Source of the DNA: a virus
DNA: 41,974 nucleotides
Direction: 5' to 3' (one strand)
IMG/VR virus record: IMGVR_UViG_3300006845_000026
Span: 1 to 41,974 of that record
Position 1 is the stretch's first letter. Each line of letters opens with the position of its first letter. The notes below the pieces were generated by a model. The model saw only the letters and a list, made by a program, of their open reading frames with translations, made no database searches and was not told the DNA's origin. The position numbers were made by a program, and so were the translations under genes. This document shows, piece after piece, positions 8,361-15,388 of this stretch.

Positions 8361-8821
8361 AAGTTGATTGGGTCCGTCCGATGCAGAATGCCTCGCGCTT
8401 CGGCGCGCTGGGGCAAGCTGCGACTCCACCGGCGCCGCCGGGGTGGACGGGTCCGTGGCCGCCTCCGAAACCCCCGTTCTGGGACCTCACCGGGCTGCCC
8501 TGGCTGCCCACGGCCCTCCCTGCGCAGCGACCGCCCTTGTACCCGCCCACGCTGCCCTGGCCGCCTCCGCCGCCCCCGTACTGGCCCGCGGGGTGGGACT
8601 GGCCGCCGCAGCCGCCGGCGAGCTGGACGACTCCGCCTCCGGTGCCTGCCTCGACCCCCGTAACACCCCCCTCCGGCGGCGCGGGGCCGGCACCGACTTC
8701 TTCTGTCTCGAGCTCGGGCGGCGACAGCGTCGCTTACGTGATCGGTGGCGTGCTGGTCCTCGGACTGTTCGCACTTGTCGCGCTCGGCGGCATGGCGTCG
8801 CAGGAGGAAGATGCGGCGTGA
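8357..8821 (+). CDS. Pro/Trp-rich tail-anchored protein
   Basis: 154 residues, with an ATGA overlap. It begins KVDWVRPMQ, the first half of the shared motif. Residues ~25-95 are a Pro/Trp repeat (PWPPPKPPFW, LPWPPPPPPYWP) that would form an extended polyproline rod, followed by a Ser/Gly linker and a membrane segment (~124-146). It resembles the stalk of the upstream protein without its N-terminal domain. No catalytic motif was seen. Confidence 0.65.
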   Translation: MKVDWVRPMQNASRFGALGQAATPPAPPGWTGPWPPPKPPFWDLTGLPWLPTALPAQRPPLYPPTLPWPPPPPPYWPAGWDWPPQPPASWTTPPPVPASTPVTPPSGGAGPAPTSSVSSSGGDSVAYVIGGVLVLGLFALVALGGMASQEEDAA

Positions 8822-9531
8822 CTCACCCGCTGGACCTCTTCATGCCCGTCGGCGCCGTCGCGATGCCGAGCGCTTGGTTCGATTCCGGATGCGGTGGACC
8901 GCGTGCGCGGTGGACCGCTGAAGGTCTGATCGAGGTCGAGGGCGAGGGTGCGAAGTCGCGTGCACTGCCCGCGGACGTGAAGAAGTGGCGTGACCTGATC
9001 ATTACCAAGTCGACCAAGTACGGCGTGCCGGCACAGTTCACGACCGGCATCATGGGTCTCGAGAGCAGCGGAGATCAGAACGCGAAGTCGCCCGCGAACG
9101 CGTGTGGGCTGATGCAGCTCATCCCGTCGACCGCGTCTGACCAAGCCGGCCGCCCCGTCACGTGCGCGGAGCTCTTGAGCGACGCCGACCTCAACGTTGA
9201 TCTCGGCACGAAGTTCTTGGCCGAGCTCCTGACGAAGTACGGCAACAACCCGATCAAGGTCGCGGCCGCCTACAACGCCGGCTCGGCGAAGTGTGGGATG
9301 AGCAGCAAGTGCACCTCACCGAATCGATGGAACTTGCTCACCGACTGCGGTCAGAGCGGCGCGTCCGCTGATTATCCCGGTATCGTGTTCGGCTACACGA
9401 ACGCGGCCGCAGCGTGGCTCGGCGCCAATCCAACGGTGAGCCCGTCTTCGTCAGGACCGAGTCTCGGCGCGCTCGTGCTCGGTACCGCGGCCGCAGGCGG
9501 TCTGCTCTGGGCATGGGGAGCATTTAAATGA
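8818..9531 (+). CDS. Lytic transglycosylase (SLT-like), tail-anchored
   Basis: 237 residues from a GTG in a GTGA overlap, with AGGAGG about 12 bases upstream. A longer frame exists, but this start is favoured by the coupling and gives the N-terminus THPLDLFM, one of the HP.D.F tags. The core matches lysozyme-like SLT domains: GVPAQFTTGIMGLESSG with catalytic Glu82, then GLMQLIPSTA and AAYNAGS. Such enzymes cleave the glycan strand of peptidoglycan. A membrane segment closes the chain (~215-237). In a virion it would open the wall during entry. Its peptidoglycan-hydrolase neighbours support this. Confidence 0.85.
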   Translation: MTHPLDLFMPVGAVAMPSAWFDSGCGGPRARWTAEGLIEVEGEGAKSRALPADVKKWRDLIITKSTKYGVPAQFTTGIMGLESSGDQNAKSPANACGLMQLIPSTASDQAGRPVTCAELLSDADLNVDLGTKFLAELLTKYGNNPIKVAAAYNAGSAKCGMSSKCTSPNRWNLLTDCGQSGASADYPGIVFGYTNAAAAWLGANPTVSPSSSGPSLGALVLGTAAAGGLLWAWGAFK

Positions 9532-10565
9532 ACCGCGTCAATTGGTGCGTTCCTATCCGGCGTCTCGAGTTTCTCGGCGCGTACACGGGCTACGACAAGA
9601 TCAAGGACAACGCGCTCGCCAAGGAGATCATCGGGCGACGCGGCGCTGTCGACGAGGAGTCGCTCAAGGCGTACGGCAAAGTCGGCGGCACGATCGCGGG
9701 TGCGGGACTCTGCGCGGCGACTGGCGTAGGCGCAACGGTTGCGGTCGGGTGCGGCATCATCGGCGGCATCATCGGCGAGTGGATCGCGAGCAAGATCCCC
9801 GTCGCGCACGGTTCGACGATGGAAGACCTCGTCGGCGACACGATCAACAACTTCATCAAGCCGAAGGCGAAGCTCTCCGCCAACGGCATGTACGCGGTGC
9901 GTGCCTACCTCACGATGCGCGACCTCGCGATCACGAAGGGCCTCGCGACTGACGCTTCGTTGACCGCGGCCGGTATTCCTCCGGCACCGGTTGACCCGCG
10001 CTGGGCGCCGAACGCGCAGCGGTACTCGCGAGCGAAGAGCAACTACTCAGACGTGCTCGTCCAGCTCGCGCAGTCATCTGCGTGGCAGAAAGAGTGCAAG
10101 GCCGCGAAGAACATCAAGGCCGTGAATTCCAAGTTCTCGTGCCAGGACTACCTCTATGCCGTCTACTACGAGGGATACATCGGCCCGGTCGCGGCGCCGG
10201 GCGAACCGATCGACTGGTACGCGGTCGGGCGCGACGAGATCGCGTTCTATTGGAAGGTGCTCAAGTACAAGAAGGACTGCGAGGCGTGGATTCGCGGGCC
10301 TCAGTTCATCGGCACGAAGCTCGACCCGAACTTGACGTGCCCGATGAATGCGCCGAGTACGCTGGCGAAGATCTACCTCGACAAGCTGAACGCGACGGTG
10401 AAGTGGCCCGCTAAGGGCAGCCCGCTACTGCCCGACGTCCTCGACATCTCTCAACACATCTTTGGTTCGTCCGGTACCACCAGTACTCCGTCGAAGACAA
10501 GTCCGGTGCTCGTGGTCGGAGGACTCGCCGCCGCTGCTGCGGCGGTGTGGTACTTCTTCCTGTGA
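9528..10565 (+). CDS. Membrane protein with glycine-rich segment, RVNWC family
   Basis: 345 residues, with an ATGA overlap. The N-terminus NRVNWCVPIRRLEFLGAYTG is a variant of the shared motif. Residues ~50-83 are a Gly/Ala-rich hydrophobic segment (VGGTIAGAGL..VGCGIIGGIIGEW) that resembles pore or glycine-zipper segments. A helical middle carries scattered Cys (KECK, FSCQDY, KDCEAW, LTCP), and a membrane segment ends the chain (~321-345). No enzyme signature is visible. With segments at both ends it could span or bridge membranes, but this is inferred. Confidence 0.65.
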   Translation: MNRVNWCVPIRRLEFLGAYTGYDKIKDNALAKEIIGRRGAVDEESLKAYGKVGGTIAGAGLCAATGVGATVAVGCGIIGGIIGEWIASKIPVAHGSTMEDLVGDTINNFIKPKAKLSANGMYAVRAYLTMRDLAITKGLATDASLTAAGIPPAPVDPRWAPNAQRYSRAKSNYSDVLVQLAQSSAWQKECKAAKNIKAVNSKFSCQDYLYAVYYEGYIGPVAAPGEPIDWYAVGRDEIAFYWKVLKYKKDCEAWIRGPQFIGTKLDPNLTCPMNAPSTLAKIYLDKLNATVKWPAKGSPLLPDVLDISQHIFGSSGTTSTPSKTSPVLVVGGLAAAAAAVWYFFL

Positions 10566-11152
10566 GGGTGAACTGGGTCGGAGCCGTCAACGGCCCGACG
10601 GTCTTGATCGGAGACTCGCTCGCGGTCGGGCTCGCGCAACCGCTCAAGGCGGAGTTCGGCGCCGAGCCGTTTCAAGCGTTCGCGAAGGGCGGAACGGCGG
10701 TCTCGCAGTGGCTCAACGGCTCGCAGGCGGGCGAGCTCGCGAAGGCCCTCGAGCTCGGCCCGAAGCGCGTGCTCGTCTCGCTCGGCACGAACGACACGAA
10801 CTCGAAGGTGCCCGCGGACCAGCTCAAGCAGCAGGTCGCCGCTCTCGTGCAGAAGATTCGCGACGTCGGCGCCGAACCGGTGTGGCTCAGCCCGGGAAAA
10901 CTGCCGTGGCCGTATCCGGACTTGATCGCGGCCGTCGCGTTCTCGAACGCGCGCGTGGTCATGCAGCCGGACGTCAAGAAGTTCGACGGCATTCACCCGA
11001 CCGGCGACGGCTACAAGGAGTGGGCGAAGGCGATCTATCAGGACTTGAACCCGTCGGCGACGATGGGCACGAGCTCGTCGACGACGAAGACGATCACCAA
11101 CTTCGCGGTGCTCACCGGTCTCGCGTTGCTCACGTGGTGGGTGCTGTCGTGA
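10562..11152 (+). CDS. SGNH/GDSL hydrolase, tail-anchored
   Basis: 196 residues from a GTG in a GTGA overlap. It starts RVNWVGAVNG. All SGNH blocks are present: block I IGDSL (Ser19), block II Gly43/44, block III GTND (Asn77) and block V DGIHP (Asp142, His145). These enzymes remove acyl groups from glycans or lipids. Beside wall-cutting enzymes, a peptidoglycan or polysaccharide O-deacetylase role is likely. A Ser/Thr linker and membrane segment (~176-195) anchor it. A second SGNH gene is encoded on the minus strand at 18563-19138. Confidence 0.85.
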   Translation: MRVNWVGAVNGPTVLIGDSLAVGLAQPLKAEFGAEPFQAFAKGGTAVSQWLNGSQAGELAKALELGPKRVLVSLGTNDTNSKVPADQLKQQVAALVQKIRDVGAEPVWLSPGKLPWPYPDLIAAVAFSNARVVMQPDVKKFDGIHPTGDGYKEWAKAIYQDLNPSATMGTSSSTTKTITNFAVLTGLALLTWWVLS

Positions 11153-12000
11153 AAGTCGATTGGGTGCAGACGAAGCGTGCTCACCAGCGCGTGGAGTGGC
11201 TCGGTCAGACCGTCGAGCTCTTCCAACCCACGACGACGCTCGAGGACATCGTGCCGGAGCAGCGGCCCAAGTTCGAGGCGCTCATCGCGTACGCGAAGTC
11301 ATTCGGCATGACGATCAAAGTGCGCTCGGCGGGCCGCACGTGCGCGACGCAGCAGTCGTACTACGACCTCGGCGAGCAGATCACGCAAGCGAACTTGTGC
11401 CGTTCCATGCACGTGTTCGGTCACGCCGTGGACTTCGACCTCGTGCCCAACACCTGCCTCTCGTACACGAAGCTTGGCGAGTGGTGGGAGAAGCAGGGCG
11501 GCGTCTGGGGCGGCCGCTGGAAGCAGTTCGGCCCGTGCGGGGACATGGGACACTTCCACATCGGGATGAACGGCGCGCAGGCCGTGCCGACGTCGCTGTG
11601 CCCGGCAAACGTCACCGAGTCCGAGTGCAAGAAGATCCGCGAAGACTACCTCACCAAGGCGTTTGGTCAGGCGACGCCGACAACCTCGACGAGCTCGCGC
11701 ATGGGCATCCTGTCAGGACTCTTGATCGCGGGCGCTGCCGCGGCACTCCTCTACGCGACGTTGAATGTACGGGCGCCGGTCCGCGTGCGCGAGAACCGAG
11801 CGAGGACTGTTGAGCAAGCGTACAAAGATCTACTTGAAAAATTCGACGAAGAGATGGCTCTCGCGCAAGAAGCGGAAGATCAAGGTCTCTACGAACGAGC
11901 CGACGTACACTCCCGAGCGGCCGACGCCGCGGACCGACGAGCCGCCAAACTCTCGCAAGAAGTGATCGACGGCAAACGCCGTTGGGAAGATCCGTACTGA
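11149..12000 (+). CDS. M15-type peptidoglycan peptidase, membrane-anchored
   Basis: 283 residues from a GTG in a GTGA overlap. It starts KVDWVQTKRAHQRVEWLGQT, a full shared motif. The zinc-peptidase signature of the VanY/endolysin M15 group is clear: SMHVFGHAVDFD (His88, Asp95) and GHFHIG (His135, His137). Such enzymes cut peptide bonds of peptidoglycan stems. A membrane segment (~184-205) is followed by a charged helical tail of ~75 residues starting near VREN. Together with the transglycosylase and SGNH hydrolase it covers glycan strand, acyl group and peptide. Confidence 0.88.
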   Translation: MKVDWVQTKRAHQRVEWLGQTVELFQPTTTLEDIVPEQRPKFEALIAYAKSFGMTIKVRSAGRTCATQQSYYDLGEQITQANLCRSMHVFGHAVDFDLVPNTCLSYTKLGEWWEKQGGVWGGRWKQFGPCGDMGHFHIGMNGAQAVPTSLCPANVTESECKKIREDYLTKAFGQATPTTSTSSRMGILSGLLIAGAAAALLYATLNVRAPVRVRENRARTVEQAYKDLLEKFDEEMALAQEAEDQGLYERADVHSRAADAADRRAAKLSQEVIDGKRRWEDPY

Positions 12001-12011
12001 GGAGAAAAAAC

Positions 12012-12308
12012 ATGAACAAGCAACCGAATGGAAAAGTTGGCAACCTCCAGGTGCTGAACTCGATGAAGGCTGCTGTCGCGCAGCAACGAGCCGTGGGCAG
12101 CGTCCCTGTTCAATGGGTCGATAGTTGGATCGCGCAGCTCCAGGCCGAATACGGCGGATACGGTGGTTACCCGTACAGCGGTTACCCGTACACGTACTCC
12201 CCGCTCCTGCCCTACTCGCTCGTCGACTTTCACCCCGTCGACACGTTCTTCTCGCCGTTCTTCACCGAGCGCGTGAACTTCCGCGTGACCTCGTCGACGA
12301 TGAAGTGA
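12012..12308 (+). CDS. Small Tyr/Gly-rich protein with HPVDTFF tag
   Basis: 98 residues. The ATG at 12012 has GAGGAG 7 bases upstream. A Gln/Ala helical start is followed by a Tyr/Gly/Pro run (GGYGGYPYSGYPYTYSP) and then FHPVDTFFSPFF (12231-12251), a copy of the HP.D.F tag, here near the C-terminus. It has no membrane segment. The reading frame continues past its TGA into a 22-codon open stretch, described separately. The role is unknown, and the tag suggests the same particle as its neighbours. Confidence 0.7.
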   Translation: MNKQPNGKVGNLQVLNSMKAAVAQQRAVGSVPVQWVDSWIAQLQAEYGGYGGYPYSGYPYTYSPLLPYSLVDFHPVDTFFSPFFTERVNFRVTSSTMK

Positions 12309-12317
12309 GGCGGTCAG

Positions 12318-12386
12318 TTGCCTCCGCAGTTGGCGGAGGAATTGGCGAAGCAGTTCGCTGAGCTGCGCAGGGAGAACATGACGTGA
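12318..12386 (+). CDS. Possible 22-residue peptide or readthrough extension
   Basis: A TTG-started frame coding for an amphipathic helix (LPPQLAEELAKQFAELRREN) with its stop in a GTGA overlap with the next gene. It lies in the same frame as the previous gene, four codons after that gene's TGA, so it could be a leaderless mini-gene, a C-terminal extension made by TGA readthrough, or a remnant. The overlap fits the coupling style used everywhere else here. Confidence 0.35.
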   Translation: MPPQLAEELAKQFAELRRENMT

Positions 12387-12934
12387 AACACCCGACTGAG
12401 ACGTTCTTGCACCTCGGGCACGCGGGCGGGAGCGGTATCCCGTCCCGCTGCCGCATGCGCGACCTGTGGGACGAGCACGTCCAGTACACGCGCATGGCGA
12501 TCGTTGCCTTCGCGAATGGTCTGCCCGAGCTCGACGCAACGGTGGCGCGTCTCCAGCAGAATCAGGACGCACTCGGCGCGTTCTTCGGCGAGCGGCTGGG
12601 TGCCGCAGTCGGGCAGAAAGTCGCGGCGCTGCTGCACGAGCACATCGACGGCGCCGTCGCACTCTTGAAGGCCGCGAAGAGCGGCAGCGGCTTCGAGCAG
12701 GCGTACGGAGCCTGGAGGCAGAACGGCATCGAGATCGCCGACGCCCTCGCGTCGACCGGTTTCTGGTCACAGCAGGCGCTGCGCGAGGCGATGCTGAAGC
12801 ACTTGGAGACGACGGTTGCCGAGGCAGACGCCGAGATCAAGGGTCGCTGGGCGGAGAGCGTCGCCGCTTACGACGTCGCGCGCGAGCACGCGCTGATGAT
12901 GGCGAGGGTGTTCTCGGACGGGTTATCACTATGA
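12383..12934 (+). CDS. All-helical protein of a widespread uncharacterised family, HPTETF tag
   Basis: 183 residues from a GTG in a GTGA overlap. It begins KHPTETFLHLG (12389-12409), an HP.(D/E).F tag. The rest looks like an all-helical family I know from Firmicutes and large viruses: W..H...TR..I.....GLP....T..RL..NQ...G, then LL..HI..AV.L..AAK and W..N..EIA..L. That family has no settled function; some database labels (glycosyltransferase and similar) are not supported by sequence. No membrane segment was seen. Confidence 0.7.
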   Translation: MKHPTETFLHLGHAGGSGIPSRCRMRDLWDEHVQYTRMAIVAFANGLPELDATVARLQQNQDALGAFFGERLGAAVGQKVAALLHEHIDGAVALLKAAKSGSGFEQAYGAWRQNGIEIADALASTGFWSQQALREAMLKHLETTVAEADAEIKGRWAESVAAYDVAREHALMMARVFSDGLSL

Positions 12935-13188
12935 ATCAACATCCGACAGACATGTTCATCGGGCAGCTCGTTTACCCGAACACTTTTTGGCGAGACAAGT
13001 GGGTCTGGTACACGAACGCTTGGAGCCACGCAGGTGGAGACTACGATTACGGTCCCGGTGCCTATCCACCGTGCGACGACAAGGGGATCAGCTCGTGCAC
13101 GAGCGGGCCTCCGTACGTTGCGGAACACATCTGGCGGCTCGACGGACCCGGTCTCTGGACCGATCTCGGTTGGGAATACAATTATTGA
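12931..13188 (+). CDS. Small Trp/Tyr-rich protein with HPTDMF tag
   Basis: 85 residues, with an ATGA overlap. It begins NQHPTDMFIGQLVYP (12940-12960), the third N-terminal HP.D.F tag in this cluster. The body is rich in Trp, Tyr and Gly (WRDKWVWYTNAWSHAGGDYDYG) with one Cys pair (PPCDDKGISSC). It has no membrane segment or catalytic motif. It is likely a minor particle protein, and the role is unknown. Confidence 0.65.
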   Translation: MNQHPTDMFIGQLVYPNTFWRDKWVWYTNAWSHAGGDYDYGPGAYPPCDDKGISSCTSGPPYVAEHIWRLDGPGLWTDLGWEYNY

Positions 13189-14021
13189 TGGACGCAGTCT
13201 TCTGGCTCAAGGCACAAGCGCCGACGAAGCTCGCGTGGCCGAGCGGCGTGAAGCACGTCGGCCTCGACCCAGTCGCGGCGGGGTTCGTGTGCGGGCCGGA
13301 GGACAAGTACTGCTCGACGGCGTTCGGAAAACTCTACGGCTCATTGAAGGACTCGAGCGGGCGCATCACGCCGACGCTGCGCAAGAAGTACGGCGTCGAC
13401 GGCAAGCTCGTGTTCGTGAGCTTCTCAGCCGGTCTCGGGTTCACGAACCCGCTGCTCGCGAATGACGCCGACCGCGCAGACATCGCCGGCGTGGTGCTCA
13501 TGGACTCAACGTTTGGTAGCGGCTATTCCGGCTACCAGAAGGCGGCGAAGGACGCGAGCGCCGGCAAGTTCAACCTCGTCAGCGTGACGAGCGACAAGGG
13601 CACGACCGACTCGCACATGAACGGCGACTACGCTTGGCGTGAAGCCGTGCTCAAGCCGACGGGTCTGCTCAACATGTCTGAAACTTCACCGGTGTCCCCG
13701 ATGCCGAAACCTGGTGAAGGAGTCTTCAACCAGGGCACGCTCTGGTACTACCGCTACAAGGACGCCGAGTACTCGCACACGCAGCTCGGCAAGCTGCTCG
13801 CACCCGTGAGCGAGGCGCACATCATGCCGTGGCTCGCGGGCGGCGGAGTCGGTTCAACCGGTACGTCACGCGGCCCGTCAACGCTGCTGCTACTCGGCGG
13901 CTTGGCGGCGATCGTCGGCGGGGCGTACGCTTACACGACACTCAGGAGGAACGATGGCGGACGACAGCAAGGCAGAGCTCGTTCGACGAGCCGAGCAGGC
14001 GATCGTCGACGTCGTCGTTGA
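13188..14021 (+). CDS. Alpha/beta-hydrolase-like protein, membrane-anchored
   Basis: 277 residues; TGATG junction with the previous gene. A strand-turn-helix KLVFVSFSAGLGF resembles a nucleophile elbow (S.S.G, Ser in SFSAG). It is followed by GVVLMDSTFGSGY and a possible acid/His region (TSDKGTTDSHM). This points to a serine esterase/lipase-like fold, but the triad is not proven. A membrane segment (~227-248) and an Arg-rich tail end the chain. The last 68 bases overlap the next gene in another frame. The 35055 gene looks like a paralogue (LLGFSAS elbow). Confidence 0.6.
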   Translation: MDAVFWLKAQAPTKLAWPSGVKHVGLDPVAAGFVCGPEDKYCSTAFGKLYGSLKDSSGRITPTLRKKYGVDGKLVFVSFSAGLGFTNPLLANDADRADIAGVVLMDSTFGSGYSGYQKAAKDASAGKFNLVSVTSDKGTTDSHMNGDYAWREAVLKPTGLLNMSETSPVSPMPKPGEGVFNQGTLWYYRYKDAEYSHTQLGKLLAPVSEAHIMPWLAGGGVGSTGTSRGPSTLLLLGGLAAIVGGAYAYTTLRRNDGGRQQGRARSTSRAGDRRRRR

Positions 14022-14151
14022 GTGGGGGAAGAAGAAGGTCTGGCAGGAGCGCGAGCTCAGCGACCTGGAGCAGGAATTGAAAGCCGCACTTTGGGACCTC
14101 GAGCGAGCTAAGCGTGTGACAGGACAGGTGAAAGTTCCCGGTGGGGAATAG
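13954..14151 (+). CDS. Small coiled-coil protein
   Basis: 65 residues with a strong AGGAGGA ribosome site just before the ATG. The gene starts inside the previous one (68-base overlap, different frame). The chain is one charged helix (AELVRRAEQAIVDVVVEW...QERELSDLEQELKAALWDLERAK), likely a coiled coil. The ribosome site favours real translation. The role is unknown. Confidence 0.6.
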   Translation: MADDSKAELVRRAEQAIVDVVVEWGKKKVWQERELSDLEQELKAALWDLERAKRVTGQVKVPGGE

Positions 14152-14172
14152 TACGTGGTAGGATGACAAGCG

Positions 14173-14451
14173 ATGCGTCGACGTTTCAAAGCGCTCAAGA
14201 TGGACGGCAAGACCGCCGTCGCGTTCGTGGTCGCCTCGTGGCTCTTGGTATTAGAAGGGTGCGGTGCGACGTCGCACGAGCCGTGCACGCAAGCCGACAT
14301 CGCACAGGTCGTCGCCGCGCACGAGGCACGACTCGCGAGCAAGTGCGTCGGCCAGGGCAAGGACTGCCCGGAGCGCAAGGCGGAGGACGCGCGTTTCAAG
14401 GAAGAGCTCCGCACGTGGGTGCGCTGTGACGACGAAGGGCCGCAGCAATGA
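14173..14451 (+). CDS. Small secreted or lipoprotein-like protein
   Basis: 92 residues. A basic start and hydrophobic stretch (TAVAFVVASWLLVLEGCG) look like a signal peptide with a weak lipobox (LEGC; Glu at -2 is unusual). A charged domain with three more Cys follows (EPCTQ, SKCVGQGKDC). It could be a spanin-like or entry lipoprotein near the lysis genes. Its stop overlaps the next small gene (ATGA). Confidence 0.55.
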   Translation: MRRRFKALKMDGKTAVAFVVASWLLVLEGCGATSHEPCTQADIAQVVAAHEARLASKCVGQGKDCPERKAEDARFKEELRTWVRCDDEGPQQ

Positions 14452-14549
14452 CGGCGATCGTCGGCTACGCACACGAGCGGTTATCGCAGAAGTACATTCA
14501 CTTCTGCTGGCTCTTGCACTTCGTAGTGAACGGGAGGTTGATGCCATGA
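14448..14549 (+). CDS. Tiny 33-residue gene
   Basis: An ATG in an ATGA overlap with the gene before, and a TGA inside an ATGA overlap with the gene after, so it is coupled on both sides. It codes for TAIVGYAHERLSQKYIHF and then WLLHFVV, a short part-hydrophobic peptide. It is supported by gene packing rather than by similarity. It could simply relay ribosomes to the next gene. Confidence 0.5.
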   Translation: MTAIVGYAHERLSQKYIHFCWLLHFVVNGRLMP

Positions 14550-14806
14550 GCACTGTACCCGTACCGATTCCGGAGAATCTGCTGCCGCTCGTGAACAAGC
14601 TCACGACGCTGCAAGCCATGGAGCCGCTGGTCACCGACCACATCGCGCCGGTGATCAACAACATGCTCGACTTCGCTCTGACCAGCGGCAAGGCGACCGA
14701 CCCCGACGTCTGGATCCGAGCTCTGCAAGCCGCGGTCGTCTACGTCGAGACGCTCAAGGCCGACGACGAGTGGTTGTCACGAGTGCCGATTAACCGAGGT
14801 GGATGA
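14546..14806 (+). CDS. Small helical protein of unknown function
   Basis: 86 residues, with a GGGAGG ribosome site and ATGA junctions at both ends. The chain is acidic and helical (ENLLPLVNKLTTLQAMEPL, VWIRALQAAVVYVETL) with no membrane segment or Cys. It precedes the first C1q-like gene and could be a particle adaptor or chaperone, which is not testable from the sequence alone. Confidence 0.6.
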   Translation: MSTVPVPIPENLLPLVNKLTTLQAMEPLVTDHIAPVINNMLDFALTSGKATDPDVWIRALQAAVVYVETLKADDEWLSRVPINRGG

Positions 14807-15384
14807 TGGGAAGCGCGCTAGATCTTTGGAAGTCCAAGCAGAAGGATCGCTGGGAGCAAGTCGTCTCCCAGTTGATCGACGCCGTCGTCGCTGCGTTGGG
14901 TGGTGGCAGCGGTGGTGGCTCGCTCGGCGAGCTCGACGTCGTGGAGACGCGGCGAGCGGGCCTCGACCAACTCCTGGTCGGAGCGGGCAGCGACATCGTC
15001 CTGAACAACATCGTCTTCACGCGCGGCGAGATCGCGTACGACTTCAACACCGGCGTCTACACGCTCCAGCCGCTCAAGGTGTACGAGCTCGACTTCAGCG
15101 CTTTTTTCACCTCGTTCTCGGACGCGACCGGTGGAGGTCTCGAGATCGCGTGGGTGGACGCGAACACGAACGCGCCGCTCGACACGAACATCTCCGGCAT
15201 CTTCAAACCGAGCACGAGCACGGACCCGAGCAACGAGTCGCCGCGGGCGCACGCCGTGTTCATCTCGGAGCAAGCGGCGCAGGTGAAGTTGCGCTGCATC
15301 AACGCGACGGGCACCGCCACGCTGTCTGGACCTAGCGGCGGTGGCTCCTCGTCGTCGGGCGCGGTAGTCAAGCAACTGAGGTGA
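14803..15384 (+). CDS. C1q-like spike protein, copy 1
   Basis: 193 residues, with an ATGA overlap. It has an N-terminal helix (DLWKSKQKDRWEQVVSQLID), a Gly-rich hinge, and then a jelly-roll-like domain with the C1q/TNF-type pattern: IVFTRGEIAYDFNTGVYTLQ, followed by YELDFSAFF. It ends in VVKQLR. Such domains form compact trimers in phage tail tips, PRD1-type spikes and collagen-like fibres. Two close relatives in the window (15389 and 36602) share helix, hinge, core and end, so this is a true family. A receptor-binding spike is the likely role. Confidence 0.75.
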   Translation: MMGSALDLWKSKQKDRWEQVVSQLIDAVVAALGGGSGGGSLGELDVVETRRAGLDQLLVGAGSDIVLNNIVFTRGEIAYDFNTGVYTLQPLKVYELDFSAFFTSFSDATGGGLEIAWVDANTNAPLDTNISGIFKPSTSTDPSNESPRAHAVFISEQAAQVKLRCINATGTATLSGPSGGGSSSSGAVVKQLR

Positions 15385-15388
15385 CGTG

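Noticed and set aside
8368-8817. N-terminal extension of the lytic transglycosylase
   Set aside because: It overlaps the 8357 gene in another frame, is Arg/Ala low complexity, and the GTG at 8818 has AGGAGG and a GTGA overlap.
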